A stretch of DNA of 64,000 bases from Maribacter aquivivus (GTDB taxonomy: Bacteria; Bacteroidota; Bacteroidia; Flavobacteriales; Flavobacteriaceae). Below the pieces are notes generated by a model. It was not told the DNA's origin. It did not search any database and saw only the letters and a program-made list of their open reading frames with translations. Where the stretch lies: NCBI RefSeq assembly GCF_900142175.1, contig NZ_FQZX01000002.1, forward strand, positions 477,317-541,316, written 5' to 3'. Made by a program: the position numbers and the translations under genes. Positions 9,791 to 16,783 of this stretch are shown here, one piece after another; within the stretch, counting starts at the first letter, position 1; each line of letters opens with the position of its first letter.

Positions 9791-9904
9791 CTGAATTTCT
9801 AGGCTTACTCTACTTAGTTTAGCATCAAATTCGACAAAAGATTATTAAGTTAGCGGTTAACAACATTTAACTAGCTATTAACAACATCTGGTGATTAGGT
9901 TTGT

Positions 9905-9912
9905 TATTTTTG
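9905..9912 (+). promoter_or_regulatory. Flavobacterial -10 box for the thioredoxin-like lipoprotein
   Basis: TATTTTTG, exact TAnnTTTG, 24 bases before ATG 9937. It lies inside the longer open frame that begins at TTG 9901, so that longer start cannot be used. Confidence 0.6.
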
Positions 9913-9936
9913 ACTATCACCAGTCCCATATACTAT

Positions 9937-11319
9937 ATGATAAGATTTTTACTCTCTGCATCCGTAGCCTTATTAATGGGTTGTTCCTCCACAAAAAAAG
10001 ATTCTGAAACAGTACTGTTTGCTGGTGAAATAGTGAATCCTACGAGTGATCAAGTTATTTTACTGAAAGGCGGCGTAAAGGTCGATTCCGCAAAGATTGA
10101 TAACAATAACCGATTTGAGTTTAAGCTTTCTTCCATTGAAAACGGTTTGTACCACTTTAATTTAGCTCCAGAACATCAATATGTATACCTAGAAAAGGGC
10201 GATAGTCTTATGGTTAGGCTTAATACTATCTATTTTGATGAGTCTTTGGTTTTCTCTGGTACTAATGAAGAGACCAATAATTTTTTATTAGAGTTATTTC
10301 TAGCAACCGAAGAAGAAGATTCTGCTATGTATTCCGAGTATTACGAATTAGAACCCTTAGACTTCGCTGATAAAATACAATCTCTAAGACAAGACAAAGT
10401 TGCTACACTAAATGAGTTAAATTCAGAAAATCTAATTTCAGAAGAAGCAATTAAGTTATTAACCGGCAGTATAGATTACACGTATAATAGATATAAAGAA
10501 ATTTACCCCTTTCAACATAAAAGAAAAACTGCTGAGGAAAATCTTCATGATTTACCTAAGGACTTCTACTCGTATAGAAGTCAAATAGATTACGGTGACC
10601 ACACATTGACCTACCTTAGACCTTATTACGATTTCATGAAAGCTCATTTTGGCAACTTATCTTATATGAGCTGTAAAAATGAATGCAAGAACGCTCATGA
10701 AGACGAAAGCAAGCAATTGCATTACAAAAAGCATAAATTACATCTGATTGACAGTCTTGTTATTGAAAAAGAATTGAGAGATAATCTTTTTAGAAATGTA
10801 GCATTTGACTATTTATTAAAGAAAAAAGATGCACCTGAAAACACAGAAATATTCTTAACAGAATTTAAGAAAGTTTCCAAAAACAATATGCACATTGAAG
10901 AAATTGAAAACCTTTATCAAGGTATTGCAAATCTTCAGCCTGCAAAAGTTATTCCCGATTTAAAGGTGATGACCTTCAACAATGAAAATAAGACTTTAAC
11001 TGAAATTGCAGCAAACAAGAAAGTCTTATTTTATTTCTGGTCTGGCACTAACAAAAAGCAATATTTAGAGATATTTAAACGAGTGTCCATACTTAAAGAA
11101 AAGAAACCTGACCATGAGCTTATAGGTATTAACATTAAAACAGATTACGACCAGTGGAAAACTATCATATCTACGCTTGGTGTAGATCCTTCATCACAAT
11201 ATCATAGCAATGATTTTAAAGAGCTTACCGAGAAATTGGTGCTCTACCCTATGAATAAAGCTATTATAACTGAAAACGCGGTAATAGTTGATGGCTTTTC
11301 TAATATCTACAAAAACTAG
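9937..11319 (+). CDS. Lipoprotein with degenerate thioredoxin-like domain
   Basis: 460 residues from ATG 9937. This start gives a clean lipoprotein signal (MIRFLLSASVALLMGCSS) and places the TATTTTTG promoter box upstream. The first ~110 mature residues resemble the DUF4369-type N-terminal domain found before TlpA domains in Bacteroidota (FAGEIVNPTSDQVILLKGG). A long charged helical middle follows. The last ~120 residues have the thioredoxin-like pattern KKVLFYFWSGTNKKQYLEIF, where a TlpA protein would have WCxxC. Both redox cysteines are missing. It is thus a non-redox thioredoxin-fold protein of unknown role. Two cysteines in MSCKNECKN (middle region) are unrelated to the usual motif. Confidence 0.75.
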   Translation: MIRFLLSASVALLMGCSSTKKDSETVLFAGEIVNPTSDQVILLKGGVKVDSAKIDNNNRFEFKLSSIENGLYHFNLAPEHQYVYLEKGDSLMVRLNTIYFDESLVFSGTNEETNNFLLELFLATEEEDSAMYSEYYELEPLDFADKIQSLRQDKVATLNELNSENLISEEAIKLLTGSIDYTYNRYKEIYPFQHKRKTAEENLHDLPKDFYSYRSQIDYGDHTLTYLRPYYDFMKAHFGNLSYMSCKNECKNAHEDESKQLHYKKHKLHLIDSLVIEKELRDNLFRNVAFDYLLKKKDAPENTEIFLTEFKKVSKNNMHIEEIENLYQGIANLQPAKVIPDLKVMTFNNENKTLTEIAANKKVLFYFWSGTNKKQYLEIFKRVSILKEKKPDHELIGINIKTDYDQWKTIISTLGVDPSSQYHSNDFKELTEKLVLYPMNKAIITENAVIVDGFSNIYKN

Positions 11320-11354
11320 TAAACTAAAATTTTAATAGATTTTATTCTAGGTTG

Positions 11355-12161
11355 TTACGAACTATGACCTTCAAGCAACTTCTCAAACCAAAGACCCGGT
11401 AATAAATTCTTGAGGGTTAAAGAGAATTTTTGAATAAATGAACCTACTTTATAATGAGGTTTAGGGTTTTTAGTTTCAATAATTTTAGCAATCTTCTTAG
11501 CCACATCAGCTGGATCACCACCACTATCTACATCTGCATCTATAGCCTCTAAAGTACTCTTATAGGCATTTCTGTAAGCTGAATTTTCATATACAGGAGT
11601 GTGATATCTACCAGAAGCAATATTAGTAGCAAAATCACCAGGCGCCAATGTTGTAAGCTTTACGCCAAAAGCTTTAGTCTCCATTCTGTAACTCTCGGTT
11701 ACAATTTCTAACGCTCCTTTTGATGCTGAATAAATACCTCTAAATGGCAAACCCATATAACCCGCAATAGAGGTTATATTAATAATAAGGCCATTTTTCT
11801 GCTCACGCATAACGGGCAAAACATTGTTCATCACATTTAATGGTCCGTTGAAATTGGTTGCAAAGGCTTTTAAAACTTCTTCATGAGGAGTTTCTTCCAT
11901 AGGTCCTGTTATACCTATACCTGCATTATTTATAAGTACATCAATTCTATTTTCAAGTTCAAGTAATGATGCAATACAACTTTTAATAGTTTCTTGTTTT
12001 CTTACATCCATCTCTAAAAGTGGAAAATCTGAAAATGACGGATATTTACTCTTGCTACGTGTTGTACCGTAAACTTTATACCCTTTTTCTTTTAAATGTA
12101 TACCTATTGCTTTGCCAATACCTGAAGACCCACCTGTAATTAGTACTACTTTTTTTTTCAT
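11355..12161 (-). CDS. Short-chain dehydrogenase/reductase (SDR)
   Basis: A classical NAD(P)-dependent SDR of 268 residues. The cofactor motif TGGSSGIG is at about 7-14, NNAG near 88, a catalytic Ser in the ITSIAGY segment, and the YxxxK active site in YSASK near 152. The C-terminal tail (KPHYKVGSFIQKFSLTLKNLLPGLW) resembles membrane-associated SDRs acting on lipophilic alcohols or acyl substrates, but the substrate cannot be read from sequence. Monocistronic, upstream of the SRP RNA on the same strand. No exact TAnnTTTG box was found before it. Confidence 0.88.
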   Translation of the reverse strand: MKKKVVLITGGSSGIGKAIGIHLKEKGYKVYGTTRSKSKYPSFSDFPLLEMDVRKQETIKSCIASLLELENRIDVLINNAGIGITGPMEETPHEEVLKAFATNFNGPLNVMNNVLPVMREQKNGLIINITSIAGYMGLPFRGIYSASKGALEIVTESYRMETKAFGVKLTTLAPGDFATNIASGRYHTPVYENSAYRNAYKSTLEAIDADVDSGGDPADVAKKIAKIIETKNPKPHYKVGSFIQKFSLTLKNLLPGLWFEKLLEGHSS

Positions 12162-12254
12162 TTTATAGAAAATAAGCGATGCTAAACGTTATATAGAATT
12201 GGTTTTGAATATGTTACCTTAAATCTTAAAATTTCACTCTAAGGCACAAAAAAA

Positions 12255-12349
12255 GGCAAGCTACCTACATCGCACCGCTACGACCATATACCCTTGCTGT
12301 GTTCCCACCCTGGGGGATTCTACAGGAGCTGGTCGTGTAGGACTTGCCA
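12255..12349 (-). ncRNA. ffs: Signal recognition particle RNA (4.5S type)
   Basis: About 95 nt, transcribed on the minus strand. The 5' and 3' ends (GGCAAG and CTTGCC) pair. The apical domain shows the universally conserved SRP core, with the asymmetric internal loop and GGAA-type tetraloop context in CCAGGGTGGGAACACAGCAAGG. Flanking strands CACGACC and GGTCGTAG continue the stem. A run of T immediately follows the 3' strand, so the terminal stem can act as terminator. It binds Ffh to target nascent membrane and secreted proteins to FtsY and SecYEG. Upstream is the best-matched promoter of the window. Confidence 0.93.
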
Positions 12350-12353
12350 GGTG

Positions 12354-12383
12354 CAAATATACAATCTTTTAAAACTTTGACAA
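12354..12383 (-). promoter_or_regulatory. Promoter of the SRP RNA
   Basis: On the minus strand a TTG (12383-12381), a 19-base spacer, then TATATTTG (12361-12354). Both elements and the spacing match the flavobacterial consensus. The predicted start about 5-8 bases downstream coincides with the first paired bases of the SRP RNA. Confidence 0.8.
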
Positions 12384-12426
12384 TCCTTTAGTTTCTAATT
12401 TTTATGAATTAAATTGCCTATTAATA

Positions 12427-12444
12427 ACAAGAAACCCTTCTTGT
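12427..12444. repeat. Small inverted repeat upstream of the glutamine cyclotransferase gene
   Basis: Arms ACAAGAA and TTCTTGT with a 4-base loop, 39 bases before the ATG at 12483. It has no T-run for use as a terminator. It could be an operator or chance. Confidence 0.3.
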
Positions 12445-12482
12445 ATACACTTACTACATAAACTTAAACACCCGTTTTCTTA

Positions 12483-13538
12483 ATGAAAATTATAAATTTT
12501 TTCTGTATCGTTCTTATTACCAGTTTGTTTACCGCTTGCGGAAGCGGCAACCAAAAAGCATCATCTCTATTCGAAATTAGCTTAGAGAAAAATGCAAGCC
12601 AAGTTAATTTGAACCAAGAAATTGGTATAAGTATTAAAAATAAAAAGGAAAAACAGATAGAAAGCGTTGAATATAGCATTGATGGCACTAAAATTCCGGT
12701 CAATAATGATAAAATAAAAATTGATTTACCCACATTAGGAAACAAAATTCTAACTGCGAAAATTACTTTTGATGGTGAAACCGTTGATATCAACAAAAAC
12801 CTTAAGGTACTTTCTGAGAAAGCTCCTGAAATTTACACCTACACCATTATTAAGGAATACCCGCACGATACCAAAGCTTATACACAAGGCTTAGAATTTT
12901 ATAATGACACCTTATATGAGTCTACAGGAAAAAAAGGGCAATCTTTTTTAAGAAAATTAGATTTTAAAACTGGAGAAGTTTTTGAACAGATAGACTTAGA
13001 CGAAACTTATTTTGGAGAAGGCATAACTATATTGAATAATAAAATCTATCAGCTAACATGGCAAAGCGGTCTAGGTTTTATATATGATTTAAATTCTTTT
13101 AAAAAATTGGACAATTTTCAATACGGAAAAAGTCGTGAAGGCTGGGGATTAACAAACGACGGCTCTAAAATTTATAAAAGCGATGGAACAGAAAAAATAT
13201 GGTTTTTGAATCCAGATACAATGACAGAGGAAGGTTACATAGAAACGGTAACCAACTCATCAATATTTAATTCAGCCAACGAATTAGAATATGTAGACGG
13301 AAAAATTTATGCTAATGTTTATCAAAAACCGAGTGTCATGATTATTGATAGTAAAACAGGAGCTATAGAAGGTGTTATCAATTTCAGCGGTTTAAGTGAT
13401 ATCATTACTAAAACTGAGAATTGGGATAAAACAAATTACGTGCTTAACGGTATAGCGTACCACCCAGAACGCAAGACATTTTTTGTTACTGGTAAGTTCT
13501 GGGACAAAATGTTTGAAGTGCAAATAGAGAAAAAATAG
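12483..13538 (+). CDS. Glutaminyl-peptide cyclotransferase, lipoprotein
   Basis: 351 residues. A lipoprotein signal (ITSLFTACGS, Cys20) precedes about 80 residues of Ig-like sequence, then a five-bladed-propeller glutamine cyclotransferase domain (about 110-350). Recognisable segments are YPHDTKAYTQGLEF, LYESTGKKGQS, YFGEGITIL and LNGIAYHPERKTFFVTGKFW, which match the plant/bacterial-type enzyme rather than the zinc-dependent animal type. It converts N-terminal Gln of peptides to pyroglutamate in the envelope. In Bacteroidota this protects exported proteins, whose mature N-terminus is often Gln. Followed 4 bases later by the thioesterase gene. Confidence 0.9.
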   Translation: MKIINFFCIVLITSLFTACGSGNQKASSLFEISLEKNASQVNLNQEIGISIKNKKEKQIESVEYSIDGTKIPVNNDKIKIDLPTLGNKILTAKITFDGETVDINKNLKVLSEKAPEIYTYTIIKEYPHDTKAYTQGLEFYNDTLYESTGKKGQSFLRKLDFKTGEVFEQIDLDETYFGEGITILNNKIYQLTWQSGLGFIYDLNSFKKLDNFQYGKSREGWGLTNDGSKIYKSDGTEKIWFLNPDTMTEEGYIETVTNSSIFNSANELEYVDGKIYANVYQKPSVMIIDSKTGAIEGVINFSGLSDIITKTENWDKTNYVLNGIAYHPERKTFFVTGKFWDKMFEVQIEKK

Positions 13539-13542
13539 AAAT

Positions 13543-13929
13543 ATGGCATTTCAAAAAGAGATTGTTGTTTCGCATGACGATTTAGACGATTTAAACCATG
13601 TAAACAATGTGCGTTATGTACAGTGGATACAAGACATTTCTAAAGAACATTGGCAAACAGTAGCAACTGCAAAAATGCAGCAAGATGTTATTTGGGTAGT
13701 ATTAACTCATCATATAGAATATAAGCGGGCAGCAGTATTAGATAACCCAATTGTTATATCAACACACATAGAATCTAGTTCTGGTGCTAAATGTGTTAGA
13801 ATTGTAGAAATGAAACACGGCACTACCAATAAATTACTAGTTAGATCAAGCACAGAATGGTGTCTTCTTGATAGTAAATCTTACAGACCAATACGAATTC
13901 CTGAAGAGATCAAAGAAATTTTCCTTTAA
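13543..13929 (+). CDS. Acyl-CoA thioesterase (4HBT hotdog family)
   Basis: 128 residues, one hotdog domain. The 4-hydroxybenzoyl-CoA thioesterase-type motif DLDDLNHVNNVRYVQWI lies near the N-terminus, with the Asn-His pair placed as in YbgC/FadM-like enzymes. Expected to hydrolyse acyl-CoA or acyl-ACP in the cytoplasm. Substrate unknown. It follows the cyclotransferase by 4 bases and precedes a lipoprotein gene by 26, so all three are probably one transcript, although their functions are not obviously linked. Confidence 0.88.
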   Translation: MAFQKEIVVSHDDLDDLNHVNNVRYVQWIQDISKEHWQTVATAKMQQDVIWVVLTHHIEYKRAAVLDNPIVISTHIESSSGAKCVRIVEMKHGTTNKLLVRSSTEWCLLDSKSYRPIRIPEEIKEIFL

Positions 13930-13955
13930 TTTAGATGATGTAAAACCTTTTTAGC

Positions 13956-15500
13956 GTGCGCCTTAGAATCTTAACTGTACTCACTATTTTATTTACTATT
14001 CTATGGAGCACCTCTTGTAGAAAAGATTTTGAATACGCCCCAAGTAACGGTCATCTTTCGTTTTCTAAAGACACCGTTTACCTAGATACCGTTTTCTCTA
14101 ATATAGGAAGCAGTACGTATACATTAAAAGTATATAACGATACTAAAGATGATGTTATCATCCCTGCTATTACCCTTAAAAACGGTGTTGAAAGTTTTTA
14201 CAGATTAAATGTTGATGGGGTTGCAGGTAAAGAATTCAAAAACATACCGCTTTACGCTGAAGACAGTCTTTTTATTTTAGTCGAAACTACTATAGATATT
14301 AATGATGATACATTAAACGAGCTCCTATACACCGATGCTATTCAATTTGATAGCGAACCTTTTCAACAATCTGTTGAATTAGTGACATTAGCAAAAGATG
14401 CCATATTGCTATACCCTAATAAAAATACGAACAACAACGCAGAATCTATTGTGCTTTATAATGACGAATTAGGAAACCCTATTGAAATAGAGGGATTCAT
14501 TTTACCTGATGAACATTTAAATTTTACAAAAGATAAATCTTACGTTATCTATGGCTACGCTATCGTACCTGATGGTAATGAACTAATTATTGATGCAGGT
14601 ACGCGTGTGCATTTCCATCAGAATTCTGGAATAGTAGTCCAAAATGGTGCTACTATTACTATAAATGGAGAAATAAGTGAAAATGAAGGATTACTAGAAG
14701 GAGAAGTTATTTTCGAAGGAGATAGACTTGAGACCGAGTTCAACAACATAGCAGGGCAATGGGGAACTATTTGGATAAGTGCAGGGAGTAAGAATAACTC
14801 CATTAATCATTTAACTATTAAGAACGCGGAATTAGGCTTATTCGTTGAAGGGCAAGAGAATGAACCAGAAGAAACCTTGACCATCACAAACAGCCAGATA
14901 CTTAATAGTTCTACACATAATCTCTGGACTAAAAATGCCCACGTAAATGCTGCCAATATCATATTGGGTAGCGCAGGCAGCTCTTCTCTTCTTATAGAGA
15001 ATGGTGGTAATTACTCATTTACACATGCAACAATTGCCAACTATTGGAACAAAGGGTTTCGATTTAATGCTAGTTTAGCTGTAAGCAACACTTCAATTAC
15101 CAACTCAAATAACGGATTTGATTTATTGGCTGCGGATTTTAAGAACTGCATCATTGATGGAAATAGCGCTAATGAAATTTCACTTCAGAGCAATAGTCAA
15201 AATTCTTTCAACTTTAGTTTTCAAAATTGTTATATCAAATACAACGAAAATCAATCTTCCACAGAGAATAACATATTATACGATTTCGAAGATGAAGCCC
15301 ACTACCCCAATGTTATTTTAAATGGAGAATTGGATTATTTTCAACCATTTGAAAATGATTTTAAAATAGGATTAAATTCTGAAGTCATCAATAAAGGTGA
15401 TTTAAATATTGCGAATTCTACGCCGTTAGATATCATTGAAACAGCACGAATACCTAATCCAGATTTAGGTGCATATCAGGCAATAGAGAAAAATTTATAA
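13956..15500 (+). CDS. Lipoprotein with right-handed parallel beta-helix
   Basis: 514 residues from a GTG start. That start gives a lipoprotein signal ending TSCRK (Cys21), and no ATG alternative fits. After a ~130-residue N-terminal beta domain (YLDTVFSNIGSSTYTL), residues about 190-450 show the short repeated Asn/Ile/Leu-rich turns of a parallel beta-helix (VVQNGATITING, LTIKNAELGLF, HATIANYWNKGF, FKNCIIDGNSA). Such folds bind or cleave polysaccharides, but no lyase active site is evident. The C-terminal RIPNPDLGAYQ resembles the end of other flavobacterial helix lipoproteins. Function unknown; surface exposure is likely. Confidence 0.78.
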   Translation: MRLRILTVLTILFTILWSTSCRKDFEYAPSNGHLSFSKDTVYLDTVFSNIGSSTYTLKVYNDTKDDVIIPAITLKNGVESFYRLNVDGVAGKEFKNIPLYAEDSLFILVETTIDINDDTLNELLYTDAIQFDSEPFQQSVELVTLAKDAILLYPNKNTNNNAESIVLYNDELGNPIEIEGFILPDEHLNFTKDKSYVIYGYAIVPDGNELIIDAGTRVHFHQNSGIVVQNGATITINGEISENEGLLEGEVIFEGDRLETEFNNIAGQWGTIWISAGSKNNSINHLTIKNAELGLFVEGQENEPEETLTITNSQILNSSTHNLWTKNAHVNAANIILGSAGSSSLLIENGGNYSFTHATIANYWNKGFRFNASLAVSNTSITNSNNGFDLLAADFKNCIIDGNSANEISLQSNSQNSFNFSFQNCYIKYNENQSSTENNILYDFEDEAHYPNVILNGELDYFQPFENDFKIGLNSEVINKGDLNIANSTPLDIIETARIPNPDLGAYQAIEKNL

Positions 15501-15505
15501 CTTTA

Positions 15506-15590
15506 TTACGGGAATAAATGAAGGATTTTTCTCTCACAAGTCCCGTAAACACTCATTTTATAAACATGTCCTCTCTTTTTATAAGGACAT
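15506..15590. repeat. Two hairpins in the leader of the LytTR gene
   Basis: Hairpin 1 has perfect 8-base arms TTACGGGA (15506-15513) and TCCCGTAA (15541-15548) with a 27-base loop. Hairpin 2 has 7-base arms ATGTCCT (15566-15572) and AGGACAT (15584-15590). Neither is followed by a T-run, so they are not ordinary terminators. They may be operators or leader structure. Confidence 0.45.
15529..15539 (+). repeat. 11-base direct repeat, copy 1
   Basis: TTCTCTCACAA, in the loop of hairpin 1 upstream of the LytTR gene. An identical copy lies just after that gene (16381-16391) and upstream of the small peptide gene. Candidate shared binding site. Confidence 0.45.
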
Positions 15591-15644
15591 TCTAGGTAAA
15601 CCTTTTCCTGCCTATGTTTAATTTCGTAGTATACGCTATTTTAT

Positions 15645-16376
15645 TTGAATTATACTTACACCATAATCGACTCTGATGCTGTTTCAAATTTGCAGTTGCA
15701 TGCATTTTTGGATGAATATGGTGACTTTGAATGTATAAACACCACCAACACCCCTTCAGACGGATTAAATGATATTTTAAAGTACTCTCCTGATATTGTT
15801 TTTATTAATCTTAACAATGATTATTCATCTGTATTTCTAATGGTTACAGAAATTCATCAATACATGAATCAGTTACCAATCTTAATTGGTATTGCATCTA
15901 CTAAGAATTATGCGTACGATGCTATAAAAAATGGGTTCTTCGATTACTGGCTACAACCATTTAATGAATTTGATATTCGCAAATCATTATTGAAATTGCA
16001 AAAAAGAATACCTAAAGAGAAGGCGCCCGCTACTATATGTTTAAAATCATATAACGATTTTCAATACTTAAACACTAACGACATCCTCTACTTAAAGGCA
16101 GATAATAATACTACTGAATTTTTCATGAAAGATGGTACAATTATCAATGCCTATAAAACGTTAAAGACTTTTGAAAATACTTTGCCCGATAATTTTATGC
16201 GTGTTCACCAAAGTTATATTGTTAACACTAGTTATGTTTCTCGTATCAACTTCGGAAAATCTATCTGCGCAATTAAAGCGGTGAACGAGAATATTCCTTT
16301 TTCAAAAACTTACAGAGAGAATATGAACAACCTTAAGAATATTCTTTCTAAAAATACCTTTTCCTCTTTAAATTAA
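15645..16376 (+). CDS. LytTR-family regulator with pseudo-receiver domain
   Basis: 243 residues, read from TTG. The frame is closed 15 bases upstream, so this is essentially the only start. The N-terminal ~118 residues have receiver topology (YTIIDSDAV; SPDIVFINLN; DYWLQPF), and a LytTR DNA-binding domain covers about 135-235 (NDILYLKADNNTTEFF; FMRVHQSYIVNTSYV; IPFSKTYREN). The phospho-acceptor Asp position is Asn55 (FIN for FLD) and the conserved Lys is Gln104 (LQPF for LKPF). The receiver is therefore not expected to be phosphorylated in the usual way. LytTR domains bind paired direct repeats. It sits directly before the secreted-peptide and kinase genes. Confidence 0.85.
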   Translation: MNYTYTIIDSDAVSNLQLHAFLDEYGDFECINTTNTPSDGLNDILKYSPDIVFINLNNDYSSVFLMVTEIHQYMNQLPILIGIASTKNYAYDAIKNGFFDYWLQPFNEFDIRKSLLKLQKRIPKEKAPATICLKSYNDFQYLNTNDILYLKADNNTTEFFMKDGTIINAYKTLKTFENTLPDNFMRVHQSYIVNTSYVSRINFGKSICAIKAVNENIPFSKTYRENMNNLKNILSKNTFSSLN

Positions 16377-16380
16377 AGAA

Positions 16381-16391
16381 TTCTCTCACAA
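16381..16391 (+). repeat. 11-base direct repeat, copy 2
   Basis: TTCTCTCACAA, 5 bases after the LytTR stop and 125 bases before the peptide ATG. Identical to 15529-15539. Both copies are followed by a TCATTT stretch, at different spacing. Confidence 0.45.
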
Positions 16392-16515
16392 TTGGTTCAT
16401 TTACTAACAGAATCAGGTCATCCACTTAAGACTTAAAATATTGACATCGTTGCTCAACGAACGGTGGTACTTTGGCTGTAACATAAACCAAAAACCCCTA
16501 AAAAACAGAAACAGT

Positions 16516-16692
16516 ATGAAAAAAGTAGTAAGTATTTTAGCCGTTGCAATAATGACTATAGGTATGGCAACTTCAATTATTCAAAACACAGCTAGTGAAT
16601 TTGATTTCATAAATGATATTTCTAAAGCTCTAACTTGCGATGATTGTTACATGCCACCGGCAGATAGAAAACCACCAAAAGGTATTGCATAA
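16516..16692 (+). CDS. Small secreted peptide with CxxC, unknown function
   Basis: 58 residues. The in-frame region upstream (from 16441) lacks coding character, and the ATG gives a textbook signal peptide: MKK, a hydrophobic core VVSILAVAIMTIGMATSII, and a probable cleavage in the IQNTASEF region. The mature ~30-residue peptide ends CDDCYMPPADRKPPKGIA, with two cysteines (41, 44) and a Pro-rich basic tail. No family is recognised. The gene has its own strong intrinsic terminator and lies between a LytTR regulator and a TPR sensor kinase. An exported signal or a small regulator of the kinase is an attractive but unproven reading. Confidence 0.7.
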   Translation: MKKVVSILAVAIMTIGMATSIIQNTASEFDFINDISKALTCDDCYMPPADRKPPKGIA

Positions 16693-16708
16693 CAAGCTTT
16701 ATAAAACA

Positions 16709-16747
16709 AAAATAGCCTTTAACAATCTTGTTAAAGGCTATTTTTTT
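16709..16747 (+). terminator. Intrinsic terminator after the peptide gene
   Basis: Perfect 12-base arms TAGCCTTTAACA and TGTTAAAGGCTA, a 4-base loop, preceded by an A-run and followed by seven T. It separates the peptide transcript from the kinase gene. Confidence 0.9.
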
Positions 16748-16783
16748 ATACCTTGGTTTTTAATCCTTATAAAATCATTTTTT

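Noticed and set aside
9901..9936. TTG 9901 as start of the thioredoxin-like lipoprotein
   Set aside because: The promoter box TATTTTTG lies inside it, and the lipoprotein signal begins at ATG 9937.
12464..12796. Minus-strand frame of 110 codons opposite the glutamine cyclotransferase
   Set aside because: Shadow of a well-supported gene on the other strand, with no family features or promoter.
16441..16475. Promoter for the peptide gene at TACTTTGG with upstream TTG
   Set aside because: The box has the wrong spacing between TA and TTTG and the -33 distances (15 or 24) do not fit. It remains only a weak possibility.
16640..16783. Longer N-terminus of the TPR histidine kinase from ATG 16640
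   Set aside because: It overlaps the peptide gene and reads through a perfect intrinsic terminator. The TTG at 16784 gives a proper lipoprotein signal.
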